Shown: positions 19,401 to 29,572, numbered from the stretch's first letter. The stretch is 64,000 nt of DNA from Tiliqua scincoides (GCF_035046505.1 NC_089827.1:64230856-64294855); one strand, 5' to 3'. Numbers and translations: made by a program. The notes: generated by a model not told the origin, from the sequence alone.

Positions 19401-22400
19401 ATTAATTACAACAACAACAACAACAACAACAACAGGTATTTATATACCGCCGTTCTTGGTCTTTATTCAAGACTTTATTCAAGGCGGTTTACATAGGCAG
19501 GCTTTATTAAATCCCTATTAAATAGGGATTTTTACAATTTCAAAGAAGGTTCTTTCTTTCAAGAACGACTACATTCAGGTGTTTCATTCCGATCTGGCTT
19601 CACATTCTGGCCTCCATCCTCCCACGCTCAGAGCAGATGGAATTGCTCGGCTTCAGCTTGTCAGCTGCTTCAAGGTCGCACGGTGCCGGTGGCCTCGAAC
19701 TGGCGACCTTGTGGATGTTATCTTCAGGCAGACGGAGGCTCTACCCTCTAGACCAGGGGTGTCCAAACCCCGGCCCGGGGGCCACTTGCAGCCCTCGAGG
19801 CCTCTCAATGCGGCCCTCAGGGAGCCCCCAGTCTCCAATGAGCCTCTGGCCCTCCGGAGATTTGTTGAAGCCCACACTGGCCCAACGCAACTTCTTTCAG
19901 CGTGAGGGCGACTGTTTGACTTCTCGTGTGAGCTGTGGGATGAGAGCTCCCTCCACTGCTTGCTCTTTCACATCTGTGATGCAGCAGTGGCAGCAAAGGA
20001 AAGGCCAGCCTTCCTTTGTGCAAGGCCTTTTATAGGCATTGAGCTATTGCAAGGCCCTCATTCATTCATATAAGTTCATCTTTAATATATTCATTTGTGT
20101 AAACTTACGTGAATTTATTCAAATTTTAAATGTAAATTAATTCTTTTTTCCCCGGCCCCTGACACAGTGTCAGAGAGCTGATGTGGCCCTCCTGCCAAAA
20201 ACTTTGGGCACCCCTGCTCTAGACCAGACCTCCTGCCCTGTGAATTATATTCACAAGTTTTAAAAACACACTTTTTTTGTTTTAGAAAAAGCACTTTTAT
20301 GGCATTTACGAAAGCAGCCCTCATTTCAGATGTACTTCTTTCTGGATGCTGGTATTTAATGTCACTGCAGATTTCAAAGAGCATTGTGTTTGGTGTATAA
20401 ACCTGCTCAAAAGACACTTGCATTTTCCCAAATGCATCACATCTACCAGCTGTAAATGACAGAAAAGAAGAAGAGCCTATTCTAACCCATTAGAATTACC
20501 TTAGCATGTAGGCAGTGGTTGGCAATAGGACAGCTGCACACTTTGATCGAGCCATTGCCATAACACCTTCATCACTAATTTCTTCCAGGTGACTGATGGC
20601 TTGAGCTCCTAGTTCTGCTCCAAGCTAAACAGATGACAAAGCAAGGTTTGACTAAAAACTTTTCAACAGGCATCACTGTTTGCTCTTAAAGGCAATGTGA
20701 TAGATACTTCAGCATCTCTCAAATGCCTACTGGTCACGACAGCATCACTTCTGATACGCACTTAAATAGCTAAATAGCACATCTATAGATTTCTTTAGCT
20801 GATGCCACAAAAAAGGTTTGCACTGTGTGACAGGATTGGTGATTGCTTTTAAATATAAGGAAATATTAATACTGGCACAATTTGTAGAATATTGCTGGGC
20901 ACAATCATACAAACTGTACAGGACTGTGCTGTGAGTTAATTTAATTAATATATGTATATAAATTATATGTATATAATTTATACATACATGTATATAATAA
21001 ATATACATAATTAATATATGTATATAAATTATAATTATGTGTATAAATAAAAATTATAACTCTAACACAAAAGGCGCATTCACTTTCATTGCTTTGAGAT
21101 GTTGTTGGCAACCTTCAGTCTCAAAAGACTATGGTATTGCGCTCTGAAAGGTGGTTCTGGAACAGCGTCTAGTGTGGCTGAAAAGGCCAATTCGGGAGTG
21201 ACAATCCCACACTGAGAGCAAGTGCAGTCTGTCCCTGGTCTGTCTCCCTGGCTGTGGACCTTCCTTCTTTGCCTCTTAGCCTCAGACTGTTGGCCAAGTG
21301 TCTCTTCAAACTGGGAAAGGCCATGCTGCACAGCCTGCCTCCAAGCGGGTCGCTCAGAGGCCAGGGTTTCCCACTTGTTGAGGTCCACTCCTAAGGCCTT
21401 CAGATCCCTCTTGCAGATGTCCTTTGAGATGATGCATGTGTATTTCATAGCAGGCTAACTACCCAATCCCATTCAGGGCATGTGGCGGCAGAATATGTGT
21501 TCTGCCAGCATGCGCTATTGTAAAAGCATCATAAGGCTCATTGGGATGGCATTAGTAGCCAGCACACTGGCAGAGAGACTAGAGGCTTCCCCTGCATGCT
21601 GGTGGACGTTGGAACACCTGCCAAACCAGATAGGTTCAGTGCAGCAGGAGTGTAGCAGGAGCGCAGGGAAGCATGGGAGGAGATGGGGCAGGCAGATTGG
21701 GCCTGGTAGGCGAGGGATTGGCAGAGCTGGAATGGGCTGTATCCTAACCCCCTTCTCGGGCCTGATCCACCTGCATAGATGTACTCAAATGTGCACCAGT
21801 AAATTTGCTAGTGCAGGTCTGAGTTGATCCCTATCAGCTGCTGGGCCTTACCCCAAGGCAAGGAGAAAAATGTTCCTTTACTCCAAGGAGACCTCCAGCA
21901 GCTAAAAATTCCCTGCGGGATGTAGCACAGGCCACGCCAGTGTCGCAGCATTGCTGCACAGGGATTTAGTTAGGACTGGGCTGGAAGTCTTAGAAGCGGC
22001 ATTGCCTCCTATGGGAGGGGAAAGAAAGAATGCCTCAATCAATCAATCAATCAGGATAGCTCATTAATCCAGATGCTTTTTTAACCAGTTAAAAGTTTTA
22101 ATCAACTAATCTAATTAATTGATTAAACACTGCTGCTCTAATAAACAGTAATGACCACCAACAACAAAGTCAGTAGCTACTAACACATAAATAGTAACTG
22201 GGAGGGAATGCACCAACAGTGGTCTCAGTAATGAAAAAGGTCATCAGACGGCCATCTCTTTTATTTTACATCACAAGGAAAAGATAAGCAAAGTCAATAT
22301 TTGAATGGAATGTAAAAAGCGATCAGCAAAGGTCAGAAAGTCCAACTTTCTAACTCATTGACCGCACAAACCGTTATTCTTTCAGTTTGTTGCATAAAAG

Positions 22401-25400
22401 CAACAGAGTGCTTTAGCACTTTCAATATTCTAAGCTTGCCTGTGCACTATTTCCCCAAAGCAGACCTCAAAAGCAAATGGGGTTTATATCCGTCCTTGAA
22501 ATCAGAAGTACCTCTGCACATTTCATTGGATGGAGTTCATCCCCATGGAAGTTAATCTGTAACCCAATATCTTTCCCAGCCTGAAGAATTCTCCTGGTAG
22601 AATCCAGATCAAAGACACCCTTCTCACAGAAAACATCTATATTGTCAACATGTATTTCACCATTAAGGTCAAGTTCCTTCAGTTTAGGAAGGTGGAAGCT
22701 GATAATGTCATCAGTGGCTTCAGCAGCTGTTTTGCCCCTATTAAAAAAAAACATAACAAAGATTAAGCTCATTGATGTCTTCGTGCTCCAAGTTCCATCA
22801 TGTCAGTAAGAAAACATTTCAATAACTGAAAGAGACTTTTATTTTGGCTAAGGGAGCACTTTTTACATGGCGTTGCATGTCAAAATTTCAAACCCTTTCT
22901 GTGTCTTTGAAAGAAGAGCCACTACTGACAATACAGTGTTCCAATCTACAGCCAAGACACTTGTCAATCTGCTTCCTTCACTGAGATGGGGAAAGTTCTT
23001 GATGACCTCCCCCAACTATTTAAAAAAGATTACTGGATCGGGGTGTGTCCTCAGCTGCTCGAACTCTCGCAGATGTTTCTCTGCCCCACCTCAGAAGAGG
23101 TGGTAAGAGCCTTCAACACCCAGTTTTTGTAAATAATACTGAAGAATAGTTCAGTCATCCAAATCATCTTTGTATGTAAAGGAAAGGCACAATGTGTTCA
23201 AAAATGATATGATGGAAGATGCTATTACTTAGGAACAGAATGAGCTCCACAGTAGGTAGAGGAAATACCAATGTCCAACTCCAGCCTTGCCCGTTCAATC
23301 ACTCTGAGCATCTTAATTTCTGTCTCTAGGTTTAAACCGTATCCACTTTTGCATTCAACCAAAGTGGTGCCAGCTCTGAGCATGCGTAGCAACCGGTGTT
23401 TGAAACTCTGGAAGAGCTCGTCTTCTTGGGCTTTTCGCGTGTGCTCTACGGTGAAGTGTATTCCTCCTCCTGCTTGATGAATATCCATATAGGAAGCTCC
23501 TGCCAACTTGAAAAGAAAGTTGTGTGCTAAACATGTGTTATGGAGCAGACTACAAATCACACACTGGAACTGCATGTAACGAAGAATTCCTTTCTCCTTC
23601 ACAAAGAGCTTCTGGAGAAGGCAATTTGCCTCAGAGACAGAAGAGAAGGCAATGCTTCACCTTTTCCCTGCCAATCATTTTTCCTTTGTAACTTCCATTT
23701 CAGTCGCTTTCAGTTGCTTTTATTGTACAGGGTACCATCCAGATTCATGTTTGGGAGGTAAACACAGGTCCAAAACACTGTGAGGAGGGCAAAACAGCTG
23801 GTGTTCAAAGGAAAAGAAAATGGCAGGGGAAGGGTTTACTTTATCAAATGTCAGAGGCACTTTTGTAAAGGAGGTTCTCCTAAATTTACCTTCTCAGTCC
23901 TCAACCACCCCCAATAATGTGTTCAACAAATAAGTTCATGGAGATTCAGCTAGCTTGCTGCTGCTGCTGCTGCTGTGTGAGAACAAATACTCCTCCATCT
24001 AAATTTTTAAAAAATCAGGTAGAAGATGTGATACAACATGGTCTCTCTCAACAAAAGTATGGGTACCTTCTGCCACCATCCCTTGTGCTTTATTTCTGCA
24101 ACAGGGGAGGTAGCAGGGCTTAGCCAAGTCAGGCACTGTCCACAGGCCACCTGGTCAGGTCAACTCTTGAACCCTTAGTACTGGTGACAGTGTAGCACCC
24201 AGCAGTGGCATCGCTAGGGGGGTGCGGGCTGCACCGGGTGACGCGCACGGGGGGTGGCACGCTAAAATCACAGTGGTTAGGAGTAGCCCCATCATGTTAT
24301 ATACCATTGGATGTGGAATTTCGAGCGGAATGCAATGCAAAAAACCAGAGTGAAATATCTCCTTTCTATCAAAAGTTATGGCCAAATAACTGGAGAACAA
24401 AAAATGCATGAATCCCTATGGAAAGTGAAAGTGAGCCTTTGTCCGTTGGAAAGGGCAGGCTGAGAGGAATCCAATGACACCAGAATGGTCCTGATCCAAT
24501 GAGTGCAGCTCCCAAAAACACCTGAGAAGGAAGTTCCTCCCTCCAAGCAGATGAATGTATTGAGCCCTGTGGAAAGCAAAACTAAGCCTCAAGGTCGCAT
24601 TTACTCGCAAGTAAGCGAACATGCCTTGGCCGGTGTGGAAGATCAGGTGAAGGAGAGTGCAAGGCTACCAGAATGGTCCTGATCCTATGCACTTGGAGCT
24701 AAACAAGAGCTCCAGACAGCAGCCCCCCCCCCCCCCCCACTAAAAAGGATCAAAACAGAGGCTTCAGCTGATAAGGTGAACCTTTTTGAGACTTGCAAAG
24801 CCAGGTAGCTCCTGACAGTGATCTGGTTTAAACAGAAGTTCTTAAATTGAACTGGGCACTGGGTAGTGCTGAAAACCTTACTGATTTTGGAGGGGAGGGG
24901 TTACTGCAGGCAGGCTACAGAGGAAATTCACTTGGCGGACCAGGGCTGGCTTCTGTTTAATTATTTGTTTTACTTTAATTATTTATACTTTTTTTAAAAT
25001 TTGCCTGATGATGTCACTTCCACCATGACATCATTTCTGGTGGGTCTTGGACAGATTGTCATTCTAAAAAGTGGGTTCCAGTGCTAAAAGTTGGAGAACT
25101 GCTGCAATAAGGTGTTAGTAAGTTGACACCTGGGGGTGCGTGTGACACCACTAATGACCAAAATCACTAAAATCACAGTTTGGAGGAATAATACCAGCAT
25201 GTTCTATCAATCAATGCGTAATTTCATGCAGAATGTGTTGTATCTTTGTTCTATCAAAAGGTACAGCCAAAAAAACCAGTGGGGGTGGAGTGATGGTACA
25301 TCACCATGCCCACCACCTGGGGTATTGCCCCGCCCACTGCATGGGGGGGTGACGCGCTGGCATCCCGCACCGAGTGACGCGAACCCTAGTGATGCCACTG

Positions 25401-28340
25401 GCACCTAGTGCACCAGCAGAGAGAGGCTTTGCCCCAGGATCCCCCAATGACCTGGCGTTGGCATGTCTCTACTCACCAGTATCTCTTGTCAGGGATTTTG
25501 TCTCCTCTGGAAGAACTGTAGCAGTGGCTACCATCACATCAAATATTGGCTGGAGGAGGAGAATTAGGTCTTCACCTACCTCATTTCTCTCCCCCCCAAA
25601 CCTAACTCACTGGATCATGCATAAATCCAGTTGTCCTAACTTTCTTTCCAGGGAAACAATCCCTAAGTTTGAGAACCAAGAAACTTTATTTTTTCCTAAT
25701 AACCACCTATGAAATCCTTCATCAACAGCTTTCTTCCTCCTGCTTATTCATTCCCAGGTACTTGATGTTATTTATTACATAATGGGAAAATACTGAGAGT
25801 TTTTGTAAGGTCATATCTGCTGAGAAAACAATCAAGAAACAAGCAGGTTAGGCACATACTAAATAAAAGATCCCAAATTCTCTCTTATGCAAAATGTACC
25901 TTCATGGTAAACTCATGGACTCGGTCACCAGCCCAAACTGGATGTGTATGCGCATCTATGAGACCTAATAAAATAATTGTTTAAAACTTAGTAAATCTAA
26001 AGATTTTGTTGCACATTTATATTTAATCCAATTTATATTCTAGCCAACATAAAACAACACTACCAGACTGTAACAATTAATAATTTTGTCAGAAAATTGC
26101 TTATATTTTGTATTTTATATATACTGTACTTTTTTATTTTTATCCTATCAGGTATTTGAGTTTTCTGCTAGGGTTAAGCGAGGTATAAACACTCCAAATA
26201 AATAAATCGTATATTGGTTCCATTGTCATTAAATTATAGTTATAGAGAGATTGAAACAGAAAGAATCTTGTGGCTTATTTTTCTTTACAAATTGTACTTT
26301 GCACATTAAATTCATATGACTAGGTACGCATTAAATAACAGCTGCTCACACTTGATGGACAGGCACACCTAATTTCTCAAAATAAGTGCTTCCTTTATTT
26401 GTATAGTGAAAAAAGCCTTTTAGCACAGTTGTGTATTAAGGGCATGTACAAAACCATTCCTATTCCTACAGCAATCACTGGTGAAATAGTACAAGTTTTA
26501 TTGATCAAACCAAGAAGAACAACACTTGGATGTTGATACTTCCATCTTCATTTGCGTCCACCATGCCAGGATTCATGCCTGTTCAGCATTTTGTTGTTGG
26601 AGGCTCAGAAGCAGGGCCAGTACTGATTATATTTTTATCCCTTCTTCCCTCCAAGACAGCATGAGTTGGAGCACATGGGTTACCTCCACTCACAACAACC
26701 CTGCAAAGTAGGTTAGGCTGAGCAACAGCGATTGGCCCAAGGTAACCCAGCAACTTTCATGGCAAGAACCATCTACCAGTTAGCCACTACACCACACTGC
26801 TGCTTCAGTTAAAAAACAGGGGGGGGGGGGTTTATGACCCCAAACTACAGTGCATGCTAGATCCAATAACAGATAGGAAATTAAACATGTGGCACAGTTT
26901 AATTGATGTGATGAAAGCAAAGTGATGAAAAGCAAAGTGATTTTTGCTTTTACAAAGTGATGAAAAGCAAAGTAATTTATGAGATGAAAAGCAAAGTTTA
27001 CTGATACATTTTTCTTTTAGTAAAATGCACAACTGCACCTTAGATGCCGCTAAACATGCCAGGCGTGAAACTGGCATCTGGACAAGTCAGTGCATTTGTA
27101 ATTTGCTCCACAGAAAAACATTTCAGTGAATCTCTGTCTCTGATATAACACCTTCATTTCTGGCCCAACAAACGAAGAAATACCAACCTGGCAGGATACA
27201 CTTTCCTGAACAATCAATTACTTTTTCAAAATATGCTCCTGAAAATTGCTTGCGAATGACATCTGAATCCCCTGCTGCCACGATATTGCCATCTCTGTAA
27301 AACAAAATGAATTTAACATAAGAACCACCCTGCTAGATCAGACCAAAAGCCCAGCTAGTCCAGTTTCTTGTATCTCACAGTGCCCCACCAGATTTCTCAG
27401 AGAGCTCACAAGAGACCTGCATCCTGGTGTCCTCCCTTGCACCTGGCCTTCTGAACCTACTTTTAAAATCAGGAGGTTGCACATACCTTTCACAGTTTGT
27501 AACCTGTGATGGTCTTTTCTTCTAGAAATTTGTCCAGTCCCCTTTTGAAGGCATCTAAGCCAGATGCCATCACCACATCCTGTGGCAAGGAGTTCCACAA
27601 ACTAATTACACGCTGGGTAAAGAAATATTTTCTTTATTGAAAGTTAATTTCAAATTCAGATGAATCAGTATTACATGTTTTTATAAACCCCAGTCCTGTA
27701 TAGGCATTTCTGTAGCAATGTGCTTAACCCATTTTTGCCCGGCCCACAGGTGTATACATTTGGTCCCTGTTGTGTAAATGCAACGTTGGACACAATATTT
27801 TTCATGAACAGGATTTCCAATTCTCCTGTAATGGGAAAAGCCCCCTTGGTGCAGAAACAGGAAAAATCTACCTTTGGAGAACTCAGGCATGCAGTGGTGG
27901 CTAAAGCACTAAGTTTTGCAGGGAGCCTCTCCCTCCCCCCATTTCTCTGAAGGGGAGGGGCCGCTTGCACGCCTTGGGGAGGCTCCCTGAAAAACTAAGT
28001 GCTTTCCCCCCCTCTAGCTACACCACTGCATGCAGGACAGGCTCCTTTTTTCCAGATCCAACTGGGAGGACAACAGCTGTGCAGCCCCACCGTTCGGGAG
28101 GCGCAGTTAGGCTGCAATCCTATCCACACTTTCCTGGGAGTAAGTCCCATTGACTTTAATGGGACTTACTTCTGAGTAGACATGCACAGGCTTGGACTCT
28201 TACTTGCCGATCACCACACTGGCGTTTTCCAGCACGGCCAGGTCCCGCATGCCGTCCTCCAGGAGGTACCTCTCGCCTCTGGTGCACACCAGCACCAGCT
28301 GCTGGGCGCCCTGGAGCAAGAGCTTGTACTGGCCAGCCAT
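16436..28340 (-). CDS. AMDHD1: Imidazolonepropionase (AMDHD1), complete, 9 exons
   Basis: Hydrolyses 4-imidazolone-5-propionate to N-formimino-L-glutamate, the third step of histidine catabolism. Exons in transcript order: 28340-28204, 27294-27188, 25964-25900, 23506-23229, 22737-22512, 20624-20500, 18971-18878, 18001-17841 and 16547-16436. They join in one open frame of 434 codons plus stop (human about 426). Start MAGQYKLLLQGAQQLVLV. The amidohydrolase metal site is visible: HTH (His87, His89) in exon 3, His260 in INFHGDE, His283 in AISHLEE and Asp334 in ALGSDFNP. This spacing matches bacterial HutI. The C-terminus ends VVYTNERTTKYFM, longer than human. Every intron is GT-AG; the intron-1 donor coincides with a MITE end. 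The gene is head to head with CCDC38 and convergent with HAL. Confidence 0.97.
16574..16772 (-). mobile_element. LINE 3'-end fragment with C-terminal Cys/His motif
   Basis: On the minus strand it encodes SEAKRQRRKAHSQGDRPGTD followed by a CTCSQCG...H motif. It ends in CTTTCGAGACTGAAGGTTGCCAAC. The same 3' end occurs at 21104, 35688 (+) and 49683, so these are 5'-truncated copies of one non-LTR retrotransposon. The clade is not resolved. It begins 27 bases upstream of AMDHD1 exon 9, inside the last intron. Confidence 0.65.
16773..17840. other. AMDHD1 last intron, nothing recognised
   Basis: A mix of moderately GC and AT sequence with an A-run at 17420-17433. No repeat end, exon or RNA gene was recognised. 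Confidence 0.45.
19016..19360. other. AMDHD1 intron, nothing recognised
   Basis: Unremarkable intron sequence between exon 7 and the microsatellite. Confidence 0.4.
19364..19436. repeat. Compound microsatellite (TTAA)n-(CAA)n
   Basis: Tandem TTAATTAA units to about 19408 are followed by nine CAA units. The CAA run is the tail (TTG in the sense direction) of the minus-strand SINE that follows, so only the TTAA part is an independent microsatellite. Confidence 0.8.
19437..20240 (-). mobile_element. tRNA-derived SINE, minus strand, split by a hAT MITE
   Basis: Sense strand is minus: it begins near 20240 with GGTCTGGTCTAGAGGGTAGAGCC (A-box-like), carries a B box GTTCGAGGC near 19700, and ends in GGCGGTATATAAATACC plus a (TGT)n tail. 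The region 19754-20216 is a later hAT insertion. The SINE proper is about 340 bases. Pol III boxes and the tail place it among squamate tRNA SINEs; the exact family is not named. Confidence 0.75.
19754..20216. mobile_element. hAT MITE, 463 bp, perfect 8-bp duplication, inside SINE
   Basis: Left end CAGGGGTGTCCAAACCCC; right end CTTTGGGCACCCCTG. Target duplication CTCTAGAC at 19746-19753 and 20217-20224, exact. A second copy of the family, 464 bp and oppositely oriented, lies at 31700-32163. Non-coding; the open frames in it are composition artefacts. Confidence 0.92.
20936..21062. repeat. AT-rich low-complexity tract
   Basis: Alternating ATATGTATATAAATTA units with imperfect internal symmetry. 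No gene content. Confidence 0.85.
21104..21455 (-). mobile_element. LINE 3'-end fragment, C-terminal zinc-finger-like motif
   Basis: The minus strand encodes DICKRDLKALGVDLNKWETL, then WRQAVQHGLSQFEETL, then SEAKRQRRK and a CxxC motif. This is the C-terminal part of a non-LTR retrotransposon polyprotein as seen in many animals. It shares the 3' end ACTGAAGGTTGCCAAC with 16574-16772. Decayed; the clade is not assigned. Confidence 0.65.
21461..21985. mobile_element. MITE of the CCAATCC family (longer subfamily)
   Basis: Starts near ACCCAATCCCATTCAGGGC and ends TTAGTTAGGACTGGGCT. Motifs GGCAGAATATGTGTTCTGCC and CCCCAAGGCAAGGAG are shared with 32450-32910. It is GC-richer than the surrounding intron. 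No target duplication was read. Confidence 0.5.
21990..22511. other. AMDHD1 intron, nothing recognised
   Basis: Contains a short (AATC)n run at 22036-22051 and otherwise unremarkable intron sequence leading to the exon-5 donor at 22511. Confidence 0.45.
22760..23222. other. AMDHD1 intron 4, nothing recognised
   Basis: Between exons 5 and 4. No repeat termini found. Confidence 0.4.
23520..24194. other. AMDHD1 intron 3, distal part, little recognised
   Basis: Contains a short CTG/TGC run near 23955-23975. No other feature was identified before the hAT element at 24203. Confidence 0.45.
24203..25400. mobile_element. hAT-type element, 1.2 kb, 8-bp target duplication
   Basis: Ends CAGTGGCATCGCTAGGG and CCCTAGTGATGCCACTG. 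Target duplication GCACCCAG (24195-24202) versus GCACCTAG (25401-25408), one mismatch. Non-coding in present form. Internal repeats at 24440-24700 recur at 6430-6700. The stretch around 24300-24380 matches 42890-43018 and 1535-1615 (ATAACTTTTGATA). A C-homopolymer lies at 24722-24738. Confidence 0.85.
25409..25899. other. AMDHD1 intron 3, proximal part, nothing recognised
   Basis: Sequence between the hAT target duplication and exon 3. No repeat or exon was identified. Confidence 0.4.
26690..26800 (+). mobile_element. CORE/MIR-like SINE fragment
   Basis: ACTCACAACAACCCTGCAAAG, then TAGGTTAGGCTGAG, then TGGCCCAAGGTAACCCAGCAA follows the plan of the CORE-SINE/MIR body shared across amniotes. 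It continues to CAGTTAGCCACTACACCACACTGCTG. A G-run (26820-26830) follows. Confidence 0.6.
26905..26999. repeat. Minisatellite of GATGAAAAGCAAAGT units
   Basis: At least four imperfect units (GTGATGAAAGCAAA, GTGATGAAAAGCAAA, GTGATGAAAAGCAAA, GAGATGAAAAGCAAA) in AMDHD1 intron 2, close to exon 2. Confidence 0.75.
27318..27643 (-). mobile_element. CR1/L3-like LINE 3' end, minus strand
   Basis: Sense (minus) reads from the end of the polymerase ORF (GGAACTCCTTGCCACAGGATG, encoding NSLPQDVVMAS) to a non-coding tail near GGTTCTTATGTT. Same module as 28868, 30030, 41264, 49415 and 63555. Inserted in AMDHD1 intron 1, 24 bases from exon 2. CR1/L3 assignment rests on the WNSLPQ...FKRGLD C-terminus. 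Confidence 0.7.
27720..27800. repeat. Fragment of a repeat with TTAA-flanked CCCATTTTTGCCC end
   Basis: TTAACCCATTTTTGCCCGGCCCACAGG, then TTTGGTCCCTGTTG, is shared with the tandem pair at 54643-54814. There the other end is GGCAGAAATGGTTTAA. TTAA next to a C-rich terminus suggests piggyBac-type ends, but this is weak. Confidence 0.4.
28110..28199. mobile_element. Palindromic MITE inserted in the AMDHD1 intron-1 splice donor
   Basis: A 90-bp palindrome, GGCTGCAATCCTATCC to GGCTTGGACTC, flanked by TTA at 28107-28109 and 28200-28202. On the gene strand the second TTA is the TAA of the donor GTAAG (28203 down to 28199). The intron thus starts with GT, the duplication supplies TAA, and the first transposon base supplies the +5 G. 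Internal arms read AGTAAGTCCC on both strands. Confidence 0.85.
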
Positions 28341-28432
28341 GGTTGTCGCTCTCTCTCCAGGCACAAGCCGAGGCTCGGACACGGCTGGGCTCAGCAGGGA
28401 GGGGAAGGCAGCTCAAAGTTTTCCAGGTCAGG

Positions 28433-28436
<4 letters not shown>

Positions 28437-28467
<31 letters not shown>
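28437..28467. repeat. (CT)n microsatellite in the AMDHD1 5' region
   Basis: About 15 CT units lie 98 bases upstream of the AMDHD1 start codon (GA repeat on the gene strand), in the presumed 5' UTR or core promoter. Length is probably polymorphic. Confidence 0.9.
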
Positions 28468-28469
<2 letters not shown>

Positions 28470-28510
28470 CAAAGTGGGTGCATTGAGCCAAACTTGCAGC
28501 TGGGCTGTAA

Positions 28511-28703
28511 GGCTGCGATCCTCAACACACTTTCCTGGGCTGTAAGGCCCATTGCACGCAGCGGGACTTGCTTCTGAGCAGACGTGCACAGGATTGGGCT
28601 CTCTCATTGATCCAGGCTGCAGTCCTGCGCACGCTTTTCTGGGAGTAAGATTTATGGAACGCAACGGGGTTTACTTCCGAGGAGACATGCCTAGGATTGC
28701 GCC
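28511..28703. mobile_element. Two adjacent palindromic CAATCCTA MITEs
   Basis: Copy 1 runs 28511-28600 (GGCTGCGATCCTC to GCACAGGATTGGGCT); copy 2 runs 28615-28703 (GGCTGCAGTCCTGCGC to GCCTAGGATTGCGCC). Both are GC-enriched by CpG-retaining variants and lie in the AMDHD1-CCDC38 head-to-head interval. Confidence 0.65.
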
Positions 28704-28867
28704 CACATCCTCTTAACAACTACAGTCCTGCCAAACTCTCCATTACGAAAGGAGGTTGGACTCCCCAGTTCCCCCAGAAAGCAGGCACGACCAAGGAGCT
28801 GCGTTAAGCAATCCTCCCCCTTGAGATTTCCCCCAGTGGCGTAGCTAGAGGGAGGGCAAAGCACTAA

Positions 28868-29195
28868 GAACATAAGGACAGCCCAGCCGGATCAGGCCAC
28901 AGGTCCATGCAGTCCAGCTTCCTGTATTTCACAGTGGCCCAGGAAGCACGCAAGACAACAAGAGACCTGCATCCTGGGGCCCTCCCTTGCATCTGGCATT
29001 CTGATCTAGCCCACTTCTAAAATCAGGAGGTCGCACCTTACACATCCCGGCTTGTAACCTGGGATGGACTTTTCCTCTAGAAATGTGTCCAATCCCCTTT
29101 TAAAGGCACCCAGGTCAGGTGCCATCACCGCATCCTGTGGCAAGGAGTTCCACAGACGAACCGCGCGCTGAGTAAAGGAACATTTTCTCGACGAA
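28868..29195 (-). mobile_element. CR1/L3-like LINE 3' end, minus strand
   Basis: The minus strand encodes RAVRLWNSLPQDAVMAPDLG then FKRGLDTFLEEKSIPGYKPG, the C-terminus of a CR1-clade polymerase. It is followed by a tail ending CTTATGTTCTT (sense). 5'-truncated. Preceded at 28834 by CAGTGGCGTAGCTAGAGGG, a solitary hAT-type end. Confidence 0.75.
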
Positions 29196-29236
29196 GTTCC
29201 GCAGGGCGCCTCACCGCAGCGTGCGAGCGGAGGCGA

Positions 29237-29318
29237 GGTAGGCATGTCTACTCGGAAGTCAGTCCCGTTGAGTTCTATAATCTTACTCCCAAGAAAGTGT
29301 GCACAGGGATTGCAGCCC
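29237..29318. mobile_element. Palindromic CAATCCTA MITE
   Basis: GTAGGCATGTCTACTCGGAAGTCAGTCCCGTT pairs with CTTACTCCCAAGAAAGTGTGCACAGGGATTGCAGCC. Same family as 28110-28199. Confidence 0.65.
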
Positions 29319-29359
29319 GTGCCAGTTAAGCCGGTGTTCTTCTGGTGCACGATTGTGAA

Positions 29360-29572
29360 ATTGGCTGGTGTGTGTGTGTGTTGCCCTGAGCAAAAACTGC
29401 AGCTGGTGCTGGGAGGGAGCTGCATGCATGCTCAGTGCGCGCATTCCGCCTCGTGCGCTTCAGTGGCTGCCCTCAACCGTCCCTTGACCGGTTTCTCCCT
29501 GGAGGTGCCGGTGGCTGCAGCGGGCCCCCCCATGCCTGTGGCTATTGGCCTCCGTTGCCCCAGCTTCCTCAG
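29360..29572 (+). promoter_or_regulatory. CCDC38: Candidate CCDC38 promoter / non-coding first exon
   Basis: GC- and CpG-enriched stretch ending TTCCTCAG followed by GTAGGG at 29573, a usable splice donor. The first coding exon of CCDC38 has its own acceptor (30589), so an upstream untranslated exon must exist, and this is the best place seen. Inference only. Confidence 0.3.

Noticed and set aside
19690-19760. Possible tRNA gene (B box GTTCGAGGC)
   Set aside because: No cloverleaf can be folded around it; the B box belongs to a SINE with a TGT tail.
19637-20035. 132-codon frame on the plus strand
   Set aside because: It crosses the border between a SINE and a hAT MITE; no protein family; composition artefact.
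28156-28577. Three long overlapping frames on both strands around AMDHD1 exon 1
   Set aside because: Only the AMDHD1 frame starting at 28340 joins the next exon. The others translate the CT microsatellite and MITE sequence.
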